DNA of 64,000 bases from Chitinophagaceae bacterium (GTDB lineage Bacteria; Bacteroidota; Bacteroidia; Chitinophagales; Chitinophagaceae). The notes below the pieces were generated by a model, which was not told the origin of the DNA, searched no databases, and was given only the letters and a program-made list of their open reading frames with translations. A program made the position numbers and the translations under genes. The stretch spans positions 62,001 to 126,000 of the forward strand of contig JAHBTL010000002.1 in NCBI GenBank assembly GCA_019638615.1, given 5' to 3'. Positions 26,111 through 35,848 of this stretch are shown in pieces (position 1 is the first letter of the stretch; each line of letters opens with the position of its first letter).

Positions 26111-27082
26111 TTATTCCTGCCAGAACCCCATCTTACTATACTTTTCGATGCGTTGTTTAATACGTGTGTCAGGATCAATAGCTTTAAGTTCTTTCAGCAA
26201 AGGCAACAGGTACGACTTTAAGGTATTCGCAGTGGCTTCGTAATCCCAGTGTGCTCCGCCGCAGGGCTCAGGCACTACGTCGTCAACCAAACCAAAACCT
26301 TTCATATCCTTAGAAGTAAGCTTTAGCTGTTCCGCTGCCAGTTCCTTTTTTTCCCAACTGCGCCATAATATTGAGCTGCAATTTTCGGGTGATATCACCG
26401 TATACCAGGTATTCTGCAGCATCAGTACCCTGTCTCCGACCCCAATACCCAATGCTCCGCCACTGGCACCCTCTCCTATTATTACACAAATTATCGGTAC
26501 CCGTAAACGCATCATTTCATAAATATTCCTCGCAATGGCTTCTCCCTGTCCTCTTTCTTCAGCTTCGGCTCCGGGAAATGCGCCCGGCGTATCTATGAAT
26601 GTAATGACAGGCTTATTGAACTTCTCCGCCAGCTTCATCAGCCTCAATGCCTTCCGGTATCCTTCCGGGTTAGCCATCCCAAAGTTACGGAGCTGGCGCA
26701 TTTTGGTATTGATCCCTTTTTGATGACCTATGATCATGACAGTTTCTCCATCCAGCAATCCAAATCCTCCCACGATGGCTTTATCATCTCTTACATTCCG
26801 GTCGCCGTGCAACTCAATATAATTTGTGCACATCCTTTTTATATAAGCGTTGGTATAAGGCCTGTCGGGGTGTCGGCTTAACTGCACCTGCTGCCATGGC
26901 GTTAAATGCTGTGTGATCTCTCTCCGTTTTTCAACAATACGCTCTTCCAGTTGCCGGATGGCATCTCCGTAATCTACCTGCGGGTTCTTGGCTGCCATTT
27001 GTTTCAGTTGTGCAGCCTGCTCAAATAATTCTTTTACAGGTTTTTCAAATTCTATGAATTGTCGTTGTCTGAATTCGGGCAT
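26111..27082 (-). CDS. accA: Acetyl-CoA carboxylase carboxyltransferase, alpha subunit
   Basis: A 323-residue subunit that, with AccD, moves the carboxyl group from biotin to acetyl-CoA to make malonyl-CoA for fatty acid synthesis. Landmarks are [36 protein letters not shown], the crotonase-fold oxyanion region [20 protein letters not shown] and [19 protein letters not shown], and [11 protein letters not shown]. The N-terminal helical extension is normal for the family. It has its own strong promoter (27104-27133). Confidence 0.96.
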   Translation of the reverse strand: MPEFRQRQFIEFEKPVKELFEQAAQLKQMAAKNPQVDYGDAIRQLEERIVEKRREITQHLTPWQQVQLSRHPDRPYTNAYIKRMCTNYIELHGDRNVRDDKAIVGGFGLLDGETVMIIGHQKGINTKMRQLRNFGMANPEGYRKALRLMKLAEKFNKPVITFIDTPGAFPGAEAEERGQGEAIARNIYEMMRLRVPIICVIIGEGASGGALGIGVGDRVLMLQNTWYTVISPENCSSILWRSWEKKELAAEQLKLTSKDMKGFGLVDDVVPEPCGGAHWDYEATANTLKSYLLPLLKELKAIDPDTRIKQRIEKYSKMGFWQE

Positions 27083-27103
27083 ATACTATGTTTAGGCCGA
27101 AGA

Positions 27104-27133
27104 CAAAAATAGTATTATGAAAACATATAACAA
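27104..27133 (-). promoter_or_regulatory. Candidate accA promoter
   Basis: On the minus strand TTG (complement of 27131-27133) is followed after 19 bases by TATTTTTG (complement of 27104-27111), an exact -7 match. The box ends 21 bases before the accA ATG. Confidence 0.6.
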
Positions 27134-27183
27134 TGAAATAGGGTATATTTCAAATTTTCGCTTCATACGCGGTAATCCGGTCG

Positions 27184-27308
27184 GTAAGACACCACTGCGT
27201 CAACTTAAAGGTTTTACTTTCCGGCGCGTGAGACACGCGCCGAGGCGATCACCCTGGTGCGTGTCTCACGCACCAGCTCCGGGCTTAACTTGACGGCTAT
27301 AGTGAGAC
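27184..27308. mobile_element. MITE-like element, shorter relative of the 7.2-kb copy
   Basis: The right end, read on the minus strand, is TATAGCCGTCAAGTTAAG continuing CCCGGAG, 19 of 21 bases equal to the left end of the element at 7272. The left end (CACTGCGTCAACTTAAAG) matches the other end of that element. The interior differs: it holds two GTG-nnn-CAC palindromes, GGCGCGTG-AGA-CACGCGCC (27223-27241) and one with 10-bp arms CTGGTGCGTG/CACGCACCAG (27254-27276). The flanks are GTAAGAC and GTGAGAC, perhaps a worn target duplication. No coding capacity. Confidence 0.6.
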
Positions 27309-27467
27309 CTGCCCGACTGCGCCATTCAGGCGGGCACCGACCGGTAGCGAAAATATTTAGATTGCCCTCACCCCTTTGTCCCCCCTCCACAGAGTGGAGC
27401 GGGGAATGATAGTGCGACAATTTGAAATGCACCCAATGAAATATCTCCTTTCCACCGGCACGTATAA
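27309..27467. other. Non-coding stretch between the MITE-like element and the clpB terminator
   Basis: It includes CCCTCACCCCTTTGTCCCCC and a short inverted CTCCACagagTGGAG hairpin (27387-27399). No gene or promoter is recognised. Confidence 0.4.
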
Positions 27468-27502
27468 TAAAAAAACGCCATCAGATTTTACCTGATGACG
27501 TT
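27467..27502 (-). terminator. Intrinsic terminator of clpB
   Basis: On the minus strand AACGTCATCAG (complement of 27492-27502) pairs with CTGATGGCGTT (complement of 27474-27484) with one G-U pair, followed by a run of T. It lies about 30 bases after the clpB stop. Confidence 0.85.
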
Positions 27503-27529
27503 GATAGTATATCAGCTTTACCGATCAAA

Positions 27530-30175
27530 TCATACAGCCTTTTTTTTACTTCTGCCGCTCTCTTTCGCGTCGGGAAATTGTTCATTCCTGAACACCACCG
27601 TATTATCAAATACATCCACCAGCACAGGTTTGGATTTGTCAATATCGCCTGCCAGGATCTTTTTGCTCAGAGGGTTTACAATCTCTTTCTGGATCAGTCT
27701 TTTTAAAGGCCTGGCTCCGAATTGCGGATCATACCCATTATCTACCAAAAAGTCTATTGCATAATCTGTAAGATCCAATTGTATGCCGTTCACTGCAAGC
27801 AGGTCTTTCAGGTTATTGATCTGAATTTGTATAATGCCTCTTATTTCATTCTTCAACAGGGGCTGGAACATGATGATATCATCTACCCGGTTTAAAAACT
27901 CGGGACGGATCGTTTGTTTCAGCAGGTTCATTACCTCCAGCTTCGTTTTTTCTACAATTTCTTCTTTATTCGATTCCGTAACGTTTTCAAAATTATCCTG
28001 TATGATCTGGCTTCCCATATTACTGGTCATGATAATGATGGTGTTTTTGAAATTCACCACACGGCCTTTGTTGTCGGTCAGCCTTCCATCATCCAGCACC
28101 TGCAGCAATACATTGAATACATCCGGATGCGCTTTTTCTATTTCATCCAGCAATACAACGCTATATGGTTTTCGTCTTACAGCTTCTGTCAACTGACCGC
28201 CTTCATCATATCCCACATATCCCGGAGGAGCGCCCACCAGCCTGCTTACCGTATGTTTTTCCTGGTATTCACTCATATCTATACGCGTCATCATATTTTC
28301 ATCATCGAACAGGTAAGCGGCCAAAGCCTTTGCCAGCTCTGTTTTACCAACGCCGGTGGTACCCAAAAATATAAATGACCCTATCGGCTTTTTAGGATCG
28401 TGCAATCCCGCCCTGCTCCTGCGTATAGCATCCGCCACTGCGCTGATCGCTTCGTCCTGTCCTACCACACGCTTGTGCAATTCATCTTCCAGGTTCAACA
28501 ATTTTTCTCTTTCGCTCTGCAACATTTTGCTCACCGGGATGCCGGTTGCTTTGGCTATCGCCTCTGCAATGTCTTCCGCATCTACTTCTTCCTTCAGCAA
28601 ACGTTTTTCCGGGGCCAGCTCATTCAGTTCCCCCGTAAGATCATCTATATTCTTTTCTTCTTCTTTGATCTTGCCATAGCGTATTTCGGCTACCCGTCCG
28701 TAATCACCGTTCCGTTCTGCTTTTTCCGCTTCTGTTTTCAATACTTCAATGCTTGCTTTGGATGCCTGTATCTTTTCCACCAGCTCTTTTTCCTGCTGCC
28801 ATTTGGCTTTCAGCGTATCTCTTTCCACGCTCAGCAGGGATATCTCTTTTGCCAGCTCTTTCAGCTTCGCATCATCGTTCTCCCGCTTAATGGCTTCTCT
28901 TTCAATTTCCAACTGGCGGATCTGCCTTTCCAACTGATCCAGTTCTTCGGGCATGGAATTCATTTCCAGCCTCAGCTTGGCCGCACTTTCGTCAATGAGG
29001 TCGATGGCCTTATCAGGCAAAAACCGGTCGGAAATATACCGGTGCGACAGCTCAACCGCGGCAATGATGGCCTCATCTTTAATACGCACATGATGGTGTG
29101 TTTCATAACGGTCTTTGATGCCTCTTAATATGGAAACTGCATCTTCCACACTTGGCTCATCAATCAATACTTTCTGGAATCTTCTTTCCAGCGCTTTGTC
29201 TTTTTCAAAGTATTTCTGGTATTCATTCAGGGTAGTGGCGCCTATCGCTCTCAACTCTCCTCTTGCCAAGGCGGGCTTCAATATATTGGCGGCATCCATA
29301 GCGCCTTCACCACCTCCTGCTCCTACAAGCGTATGTATTTCATCAATAAAAAGGATGATGCCGCCATCGCTTTTGGCCACTTCATTTACCACTCCTTTCA
29401 GGCGTTCTTCAAATTCGCCTTTATATTTTGCACCGGCAATCAACTGCCCCATATCAAGTGCATAAATGATTTTTGTTTTAAGGTTTTCGGGTACATCGCC
29501 ATTTACAATGCGCATAGCCAGTCCTTCGGCTATGGCGGTTTTACCTACGCCAGGCTCTCCCACCAGCATGGGGTTGTTCTTATTCCTGCGGGAAAGTATG
29601 TGTAAGGTTCTCCTGATCTCTTCATCGCGGCCAATTACGGGATCGAGCTTACCCTGACGGGCAAGTTCATTCAGGTTTTTAGCATACTTGTTCAGTACAT
29701 TGAATTGTGTTTCCTGCGTTTGAGAGGAAATAGTAGAACCTTTTCGCAGGTCTTTTACGGCGGCTATTAAACCTTTTTCAGTTAATCCCGCATCTTTTAA
29801 AAGCTTGGCGGTATTGTCACTGCCCTGCAATATTGCAAGGAGAATGTGTTCAACGCTTACAAATTCGTCGCCGAATGTTTTAAGCAATGAACCCGCCCGC
29901 AAAATTACATTGTTGGCATCGCGGCTGATGGATTGAGCTGGTTCACCGCCCTGCACTTTGGGCAATTTAGCAATGCTTTCATCCAGCTTCGATTCAACGA
30001 AATTAATATTGACGTTGTTCTTTTTAAGCAAAAACTCAATAGGCGAGTCGTCATCAGCTAATAAAGCCTTGAGCAGATGTTCTGTTTCAATGTTGGCATT
30101 GCCATCATTAAAAGCCAGTTGCTGCGCTTTTGCGATCGCCTCCTGGGCTTTTATAGTAAAGTTATTGAGATTCAT
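27530..30175 (-). CDS. clpB: ATP-dependent chaperone ClpB
   Basis: An 881-residue Hsp100 disaggregase that, with DnaK, resolubilises heat-damaged aggregates in the cytoplasm. Domains in order: Clp N-domain (1-150), first AAA+ with Walker [10 protein letters not shown] (near 207) and [20 protein letters not shown], a middle coiled-coil domain (about 415-530), and second AAA+ with GTTGVGKTE (near 612), [14 protein letters not shown] and [10 protein letters not shown]. Length is standard; no ClpP-binding loop is seen. The C-terminus is K-rich (GRSKKKAV). It is divergent from the gene at 30258. Confidence 0.97.
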   Translation of the reverse strand: MNLNNFTIKAQEAIAKAQQLAFNDGNANIETEHLLKALLADDDSPIEFLLKKNNVNINFVESKLDESIAKLPKVQGGEPAQSISRDANNVILRAGSLLKTFGDEFVSVEHILLAILQGSDNTAKLLKDAGLTEKGLIAAVKDLRKGSTISSQTQETQFNVLNKYAKNLNELARQGKLDPVIGRDEEIRRTLHILSRRNKNNPMLVGEPGVGKTAIAEGLAMRIVNGDVPENLKTKIIYALDMGQLIAGAKYKGEFEERLKGVVNEVAKSDGGIILFIDEIHTLVGAGGGEGAMDAANILKPALARGELRAIGATTLNEYQKYFEKDKALERRFQKVLIDEPSVEDAVSILRGIKDRYETHHHVRIKDEAIIAAVELSHRYISDRFLPDKAIDLIDESAAKLRLEMNSMPEELDQLERQIRQLEIEREAIKRENDDAKLKELAKEISLLSVERDTLKAKWQQEKELVEKIQASKASIEVLKTEAEKAERNGDYGRVAEIRYGKIKEEEKNIDDLTGELNELAPEKRLLKEEVDAEDIAEAIAKATGIPVSKMLQSEREKLLNLEDELHKRVVGQDEAISAVADAIRRSRAGLHDPKKPIGSFIFLGTTGVGKTELAKALAAYLFDDENMMTRIDMSEYQEKHTVSRLVGAPPGYVGYDEGGQLTEAVRRKPYSVVLLDEIEKAHPDVFNVLLQVLDDGRLTDNKGRVVNFKNTIIIMTSNMGSQIIQDNFENVTESNKEEIVEKTKLEVMNLLKQTIRPEFLNRVDDIIMFQPLLKNEIRGIIQIQINNLKDLLAVNGIQLDLTDYAIDFLVDNGYDPQFGARPLKRLIQKEIVNPLSKKILAGDIDKSKPVLVDVFDNTVVFRNEQFPDAKESGRSKKKAV

Positions 30176-30257
30176 ATTTTAAGTTTTCCTTTATTTGTTT
30201 TAAAATATCTTTATCCATCTTTACAAATCACAATCCAAAGCCAAAATCACGGTAATT

Positions 30258-31310
30258 ATGTCATATAAAGTTACACAAAGCTGTCTGTATTTCAGTGTGT
30301 TAACAATTTCCATGCTAATATTTCAGCCGGTAAACGCTCAATATAATTTTGCGGGGGTAGATGATATGCTGCAAAAAAATCAAAAGGCTTTGGGAGGAAA
30401 AGTAGTAGCGCTGGTATATAAGGATGACAAAATTGTTTACCGTAAAGAGATCGGGGAAGATTTTACAGGCAAAACGCAGGTTCCGGTCGGAGCCGCCGGA
30501 CAATGGATCACTGCAGCCCTTGCAATGGCTTATATTGATGAAGGTAAAATCACCCTGGAAACCAAGGCATCCAAACTTATTCCTGTTTTGGGTAAATACA
30601 TGAAAGGATATATCAACCTGAAACACTGCCTTACCCATACCGATGGCGTGGAAGGCGATAAGAGTGGGTTGGGAAAGCTGGCTCCCAAAACGAAATTTGA
30701 ATCGCTGGAAGAGGAAATGAACCATTTTGCCATGAAAAGGGAAATTGTTACCAATCCCCAAACTGAATTTTTTTATACCAATGTAGGGATGAATATAGCC
30801 GGCAGGATGCTGGAAGTAGTGAGTAAAAAAACATTCGACCGTATCGTAATGGAAAAGATATTGCGTCCTTTGAAAATGCGCAATACTACCTTTTACAATT
30901 ACGATAACATGAGCATCAATCCTTCTGTTGGAGCACAATCAAGCGCAAACGATTATATCAATTTTCTTGCCATGATACTGAACAATGGTATGTTCGAGGG
31001 CAAACAGATTATCAGTGAAAAATCGGTAGCCGAAATGTGCAGGGCGCAGTTTACCGAACTGCCTGTAAAGTTCACTCCCAAAGGTACAGAAGGACTGCAC
31101 TATGGTTTTGGCGCCTGGCTGTTTGTAGAAGACGGGAGCGGCAATGGAACCGTTTTGAGCAGCCCGTCTTTATCGGGCACATGGCCCTATATTGACAGGA
31201 AAAATAAATACGCTGCTATTTTGCTGGTAAAGCCGCAGTCTGGCGACCAGGACAAAGAGCTGTTCATCCAGTTTAAATCAGCCGTGGATGAAGCCGTGGG
31301 TGCTAAATAA
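30258..31310 (+). CDS. Catalytically degenerate serine-hydrolase-fold protein
   Basis: A 350-residue exported protein (signal to about residue 27, PVNAQ) with the class C beta-lactamase/penicillin-binding fold: LALVYKDDKIVYR-like start, LAMAYIDEGKITLETKASKL, NLKHCLTHTDGV, FFYTNVGMNIAGRMLE (Tyr173 and Asn175 of the YxN motif) and LHYGFGAWLF. Where active members have SxxK this one has GAAGQW, so Ser is Ala79 and Lys is Gln82. Both catalytic residues are gone while the rest is well kept, suggesting a conserved non-enzymatic role such as peptidoglycan or peptide binding. Active relatives exist in the window at 9028. Confidence 0.85.
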   Translation: MSYKVTQSCLYFSVLTISMLIFQPVNAQYNFAGVDDMLQKNQKALGGKVVALVYKDDKIVYRKEIGEDFTGKTQVPVGAAGQWITAALAMAYIDEGKITLETKASKLIPVLGKYMKGYINLKHCLTHTDGVEGDKSGLGKLAPKTKFESLEEEMNHFAMKREIVTNPQTEFFYTNVGMNIAGRMLEVVSKKTFDRIVMEKILRPLKMRNTTFYNYDNMSINPSVGAQSSANDYINFLAMILNNGMFEGKQIISEKSVAEMCRAQFTELPVKFTPKGTEGLHYGFGAWLFVEDGSGNGTVLSSPSLSGTWPYIDRKNKYAAILLVKPQSGDQDKELFIQFKSAVDEAVGAK

Positions 31311-31328
31311 CACGGTACAGTTTAATTA

Positions 31329-32756
31329 TCAATCCTGCTTCACAAAACCCCACTCCTGTTCCCGGTTGCAAAACCCTGCAACTGCGCGGTAAATATACCT
31401 TGCTACTTTTTCAATCCCTTTCGCATTGATCAGGTTTGCATCATCTTCCGGCGTATGATATTGCGGGTGCCCGCCGGTATGAAAGCCGATGCATGAAATT
31501 CCTTTCCGGTAAAACGAAACATGATCTGATCCGCCTACACCTCCTGCGTGTATCACAGGCTTCAGTCCCGATCCTTCTTCCAGTGACTTCATGAACTCCA
31601 CACCGCCCGGAAAAGTTCCGGCGCCACCCATATAAAGCTCATTTTTCGCATTCAGCCTGCCCAGCATATCCATGTTCAGCATCAGCTTAATACTGTTTAT
31701 AGCTACAGGAAGATGGTCGGCAAAATATTGGGATCCCAATAATCCTTCTTCCTCAGCCGCGAAGGCAACAACCATAACGCTTCTTTTCAATTTATTCCTG
31801 TCGCGCGCAAGAGCCCCCGCTATTTCCAGCAATGCCGAAGTACCCGAGGCGTTATCGTCTGCCCCGTTGTGTATGGCAGTAGTATCAGGCTTTAATGATC
31901 CCGTTCCATAACCGCCATATCCCAGGTGATCGTAATGCGCGCCCAATAGTATGTATTCGTTTTTTAACACAGGGTCTGTTCCTTCTATCATACCAACTAT
32001 ATTCGCCGCCGGTATAGTAACAGGATCAATTTTTACGGATACGGTTAATTGCCGGTTGGATATTAAAAAAGTTTCCCCGCCATCTACGACCAAGCGCCCC
32101 TTGTCAAGCCCTTCTAAAAAATTTCTGGAGGCTTCTCTTTTTAATTGCACAACGGGAATGTCAAGCGGTTCGTCTTTCCGGGGACGAAGCCGCACCAGCG
32201 CATCCTTTTTGTCCAGCGAATCCGGCGTAACAAATACAACGCCGGCCGCCCCGTTCCCGGCGGCTTCTTTTGCCAAAAAATAGTCTGATAAACTATCCGA
32301 AGCAGGAGCCATTAGTTTTCGTCTCCACAACAGCACCCAGGAATTATTAAACTGCTGCAGCGCTTTCATAGCGGTTTTATGCTCATCTGCCAATATAACC
32401 CGTGCGCTAACGGTGGCGCTACCCGAAAAAGGAAGTATAGCATAGGTTCTGTTAAAAACAAATGACGTATCGTTGCCTGTCCTGAAGAAATTGGAAGCAG
32501 CGGGCGCTTCAAGTTTTACGGTTATATCAAAATCCTGTTCGTAGTTGTTGAGCACGGGAATAACACCGGCCTGCCTGAATTTTTGCATGATGAACTTCCT
32601 GGCCGCACTGTCTCCCGCCGATCCCGGCCATCTGCCTGCTAATTCATCCGAAGCAAGATATGTTACATTTTTAAGAAGCCGCTTTGCTTTGATGGATGAC
32701 TGTGCATGTAATAAGCCGGGTGCAATAAACCCCAACAGGAAAATGATATACTTCAT
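31329..32756 (-). CDS. M28 family zinc aminopeptidase/carboxypeptidase, secreted
   Basis: A 475-residue protein with a signal peptide (cut after LLHAQ). A PA-like insert (about 90-240, GAAGVVFVTPDSLD) precedes the M28 catalytic domain with the zinc ligands and catalytic residues in order: LLGAHYDHLG (His), NGADDNASG (bridging Asp), AAEEEGLLGS (Glu-Glu), LNMDMLGR (Asp), HTPEDD (His). It probably removes N-terminal amino acids in the periplasm or outside. It converges on the gene at 30258 with only 18 bases between the stops. Confidence 0.92.
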   Translation of the reverse strand: MKYIIFLLGFIAPGLLHAQSSIKAKRLLKNVTYLASDELAGRWPGSAGDSAARKFIMQKFRQAGVIPVLNNYEQDFDITVKLEAPAASNFFRTGNDTSFVFNRTYAILPFSGSATVSARVILADEHKTAMKALQQFNNSWVLLWRRKLMAPASDSLSDYFLAKEAAGNGAAGVVFVTPDSLDKKDALVRLRPRKDEPLDIPVVQLKREASRNFLEGLDKGRLVVDGGETFLISNRQLTVSVKIDPVTIPAANIVGMIEGTDPVLKNEYILLGAHYDHLGYGGYGTGSLKPDTTAIHNGADDNASGTSALLEIAGALARDRNKLKRSVMVVAFAAEEEGLLGSQYFADHLPVAINSIKLMLNMDMLGRLNAKNELYMGGAGTFPGGVEFMKSLEEGSGLKPVIHAGGVGGSDHVSFYRKGISCIGFHTGGHPQYHTPEDDANLINAKGIEKVARYIYRAVAGFCNREQEWGFVKQD

Positions 32757-32868
32757 AATAAAAAGTAAACTTTAACGCAAAAATGCATTAAAGTTCACAC
32801 TTCACAAGTAAAGCCTGTGTATATAAAAAAGGGATAGAAAGAAATCACTCATTTATAATAGGCCGGCA

Positions 32869-33453
32869 TCATTTTCCTCCCATACCGAAATGCCTGTTCA
32901 GGTTATAAAACAATCCTATCTGGAATACAGCATTTTTTTCTTCATCCCAAAACTTGGTGAGCCCAATATTGTAACGGGCATTTATACCAACGCCATATTT
33001 AGAAAGATAGCCAGCGCCAACCACCCAGGCAAAATCGATCTTTTTCGCCTTATCTTTAAAATCATCATCTTCAATGTATACATAATCGTCTATCGCGCTT
33101 AACAACAATCCAACCTGTGGACCTGTTTCAGCGAAAAATCCATGCCTGGTGCTATATTTTGCCAATACCGGCAGGTTGATATAACTCAATTTAGACTGTC
33201 CCCCTTTACCTTCATATCCTGTCCATTTTGCACCCTGTGCTGAATAATACAATTCCGGCTGTACCGCAAAATTTGCTTTAACCGGAATCATGCCCTGTGC
33301 TCCAATATAAAAACCGGTTTTACTTTTGTACCCTTCAACATCTTTTCCTGTAATTGAGGATACATTCAATCCGGCTTTTGGTCCAAACGTAACCTGCGCA
33401 TTGGCGGCTGCGAATCCGGCAAAACCCAACAAAATCAATACTGCTTTTTTCAT
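32869..33453 (-). CDS. Outer-membrane beta-barrel (porin-family) protein
   Basis: A 194-residue protein with a signal peptide (MKKAVLILLGFAGFAAANAQ), then VTFGPKAGLNVSSITG, YIGAQGMIPVKANFAVQPEL, INLPVLAKYSTRHGFFAETG and a C-terminal VFQIGLFYNLNRHFGMGGK. This is the OMP_b-brl_2 type small barrel that abounds in Bacteroidota; the role in transport or adhesion is unknown. It has a perfect -7 box 40 bases upstream. Confidence 0.88.
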   Translation of the reverse strand: MKKAVLILLGFAGFAAANAQVTFGPKAGLNVSSITGKDVEGYKSKTGFYIGAQGMIPVKANFAVQPELYYSAQGAKWTGYEGKGGQSKLSYINLPVLAKYSTRHGFFAETGPQVGLLLSAIDDYVYIEDDDFKDKAKKIDFAWVVGAGYLSKYGVGINARYNIGLTKFWDEEKNAVFQIGLFYNLNRHFGMGGK

Positions 33454-33493
33454 TTCTGATAAACTTTAAGAGATTAATAAATTTTTGAAGCCG

Positions 33494-33528
33494 CAAAGCT
33501 ACCTGTCACTGCAAAAAATAAATAACAA
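33494..33528 (-). promoter_or_regulatory. Candidate promoter of the porin-family gene
   Basis: TAGCTTTG (complement of 33494-33501) is an exact -7 match; a TTG (complement of 33526-33528) lies 24 bases further upstream, slightly too far for an ideal -33. The leader to the ATG would be about 35 bases. Confidence 0.45.
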
Positions 33529-33923
33529 CTTTGTGTACCAGGAATAATTTGTTTGTAAGTAAACGAAAAAGAAATGTATTTTGTAAAAGCGGGTGATACT
33601 GCCGGAGGCGGAATCGGACACGTGTAAGACTTTGTTGCTTTTACTGACAGTGTTCAGGCAAAGCCTGGGTTTTACTCAACCACTCACCGGTCCTTGCGAG
33701 CCGCTAGATCAATTAATGAGCATTACGAATGATGAGAGCAGAATCAATCTCAACGATTGAATGTACGTTGGGACTGCTTCACCCGCCCTAAAATCCAACT
33801 TAATTTAATGCAGTACACGGGCGGTGTCGCAGTGACATTGGCAGCGTTCCGTCCTTCCAACTGAGCCAACACAAACACCACAGTTTAATGCAGGTTTTGC
33901 AAAGGAAACTTTCCCCACCAATT
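33529..33923. other. ~390-base stretch without a recognised gene
   Basis: It contains small hairpins (CAGGC-aaa-GCCTG at 33657-33669, TCAATC-tcaac-GATTGA at 33746-33762) and CACCCGCCC...GGGCGGTG arms (33779-33825). The repeated TTTAATGCAG occurs twice (33805 and 33884). No tRNA, riboswitch or promoter fits. A remnant of a repeat or mobile element is likely. Confidence 0.4.
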
Positions 33924-34820
33924 TTATGTTTTATTGTTAGCTGCCCGCAAAACAGGCTTTCTTCGTTTAATCACGCTCCATACCGCAATACCAATCAGCC
34001 ACAAGGGCCATATCTTCACCAGTCCGATCATCACCATACGGATCATTTCCCAACCTTCCATGCCTGCCATTGCAATCTCTTTCCAGAAACCGGGAGCTTG
34101 CGGCTGTTCAACAACGGGAGGAAGCGGCTCAAAAAAGCTGATAAAAATGGTGCTGAGCGCGGCCTGGTGCTGAATATAATTTACCCTGCCTGTAGCAGCT
34201 TCTATCTCTTCCTGCAGATCACCAATCTCTGACTGTACCTTCAAAGCTTCATCTATATTTTTTGCCTGTTTCAAAAAATCGTAATACCGCTCTTTTACTT
34301 TTTCCTTGGCGGTTATTCTTGCTTTGGTATCAATATACTCTGCACTTACATCTTCGCTGCTGATATTCTTTTGCAACAACGTATCTGCATAACCGGCAAT
34401 CCTGTTCAGCAATTCGTCAAACTTTTCCCGTGGCACCCGTATTGTCATTTCATGCTTTATTTCTCCAGCCAGCTGCACTTCGCTGGCAGAAGCAATATAG
34501 CCGCCGCTCCTGCTTACCGCTTCGGTTACGGCAGCGCTTACACTTTGAGCATTTTTTACTTCGAAGCTGATTTTTGCATTGCGGATGATCTGCTTGCTAT
34601 AATCTGCAGGAACGGGCGCAGGCTCTTTGAGGACTGGAACAGGTTTTTGCGGATCCGGTGGCCGCATTTCTTTCTCTTCAGCATCTATCAAGCCACTGCT
34701 TTCGGGGAGCGAAGAAATATTATCTAAGGCAATATCCTGTATTTTTAAATTTTCCCGGTGGCGCTGACAGGAAAAGAGCATCCCTGTCGCCAGGGCGGCA
34801 ACCATTATATAGATCTTCAT
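33924..34820 (-). CDS. DUF4349 family lipoprotein
   Basis: A 298-residue lipoprotein (lipobox LFSC at residues 15-18). The DUF4349 core is at about 75-235 (IIRNAKISFEVKNAQSVSAA, SGGYIASASE, MTIRVPREKFDELLNRI, QSEIGDLQEEIEAATGRVNY), with a coiled-coil stretch and one C-terminal membrane helix (about 256-281) before basic residues RRKPVLRA. The family is of unknown function, probably an envelope protein anchored at both ends. No partner is adjacent. Confidence 0.85.
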   Translation of the reverse strand: MKIYIMVAALATGMLFSCQRHRENLKIQDIALDNISSLPESSGLIDAEEKEMRPPDPQKPVPVLKEPAPVPADYSKQIIRNAKISFEVKNAQSVSAAVTEAVSRSGGYIASASEVQLAGEIKHEMTIRVPREKFDELLNRIAGYADTLLQKNISSEDVSAEYIDTKARITAKEKVKERYYDFLKQAKNIDEALKVQSEIGDLQEEIEAATGRVNYIQHQAALSTIFISFFEPLPPVVEQPQAPGFWKEIAMAGMEGWEMIRMVMIGLVKIWPLWLIGIAVWSVIKRRKPVLRAANNKT

Positions 34821-35022
34821 TGTAAAATAATTTATAAGGTAAAAGATGCGGGAAATGGATTTTTACATAAAGGCTATAAGCTTATATACTTTACCGGGTA
34901 ACTCCGCTTTATACCGCGATACAAAAAAAGGTAACCGCTGGAGCGGGAAAAAGTTTGTGAAAAATTGAAGTACCCGTATTCACTGCAACCCGCTGCGGGA
35001 AGCCCGTCTAATAAAATATAGA

Positions 35023-35300
35023 ATTAGGCGTTTAAACCGCAATCATAATGCTATTCTGAAACAGAGCGGCGGTGGCTGGTTCGTATTATGCACCAGAGGT
35101 GCAGCCTGCTTGTAACTACATGCAACACATCTCCTTGCTGCGCCGTAGGTGAAGCCCCTGTTTTTGCGCACAGAGGGTAACCCCTAACGGGGCAAAATCC
35201 ATGTCCGCTATTTTTCTACAAACGGGCCGCCTCTTTGAGGCAATGGCAATTTGTTTCCTGTTACTACTCTACGATCTATGTTCCTGATTCCATAAAATAA
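35023..35300. repeat. ~280-base direct repeat, copy 1
   Basis: Starts AAAATATAGAATTAGG and ends GTTCCTGATTC. Around 85 percent identical by eye to 37227-37505 in the same orientation. It holds small hairpins: GCACC-aga-GGTGC, CCCC-taa-CGGGG and GCCTC-ttt-GAGGC. It has no open frame with a recognisable product. Together the copies flank a three-gene block. Confidence 0.85.
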
Positions 35301-35338
35301 ATAACCTTCACTCACCAGGTATTTGAACACCATAATTA

Positions 35339-35812
35339 TTACTCTCCTCCTTCTGCTTCTCGCTCTGCATCTAACAAAAAATTATCCCGGTTCTCTTCTA
35401 TTAAACTTCTATAATCGTTAATCCTTATCCAGTAGAGAATCCATCCTGCATAACATCCCAATGTAAGCACGCCTCCTGCAATAGGGGTTACCCCGGTTTC
35501 GTTCACGATTACAGCAAACAGATACAGGCACATAATTCCTATACCCAGCAAATAGGCGGGCTTTTTCTCTTTTAGCGGAATATGAAGCCGTATGCACTCA
35601 TTTTTTATAGAATCCGATAAACGGCTTACCACCACAAAATGCCATATAATATTAAAAAGGGGTATCAGCAGCAACCAAACCTGCTGCGGCGACATCATTC
35701 TGCTGAGGGGAGAAATGATTCGCAATGTTTTTTGCAGCGTTAGCAGGTAAAAAATACCAGGAACGAAAATAAGCAGCAGTACGATCCATACAAATATTAC
35801 GGGAGTTTGCAT
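35339..35812 (-). CDS. Four-helix membrane protein, tandem paralogue 2
   Basis: A 157-residue protein with four predicted membrane segments (about residues 5-25, 43-63, 85-105, 110-130). It is a clear paralogue of the next gene upstream: both are 157 residues and share WLLLIPLFN/WLLLIPVFS, DSIKNE and NRDNFLLDAERE at the C-terminus. The function is unknown; DUF4328-like is one possibility. The 36-base gap to the paralogue makes an operon likely. Confidence 0.7.
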   Translation of the reverse strand: MQTPVIFVWIVLLLIFVPGIFYLLTLQKTLRIISPLSRMMSPQQVWLLLIPLFNIIWHFVVVSRLSDSIKNECIRLHIPLKEKKPAYLLGIGIMCLYLFAVIVNETGVTPIAGGVLTLGCYAGWILYWIRINDYRSLIEENRDNFLLDAEREAEGGE

Positions 35813-35848
35813 ATATTCTGATATAAATGATTCTATTGATCATACATT

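Noticed and set aside
28400-29128. 242-residue ORF antisense to clpB
   Set aside because: It is a shadow of the clpB coding frame, with biased composition and no start context.
33529-33923. tRNA or riboswitch
   Set aside because: Hairpins are short and do not form a cloverleaf or a recognisable aptamer.
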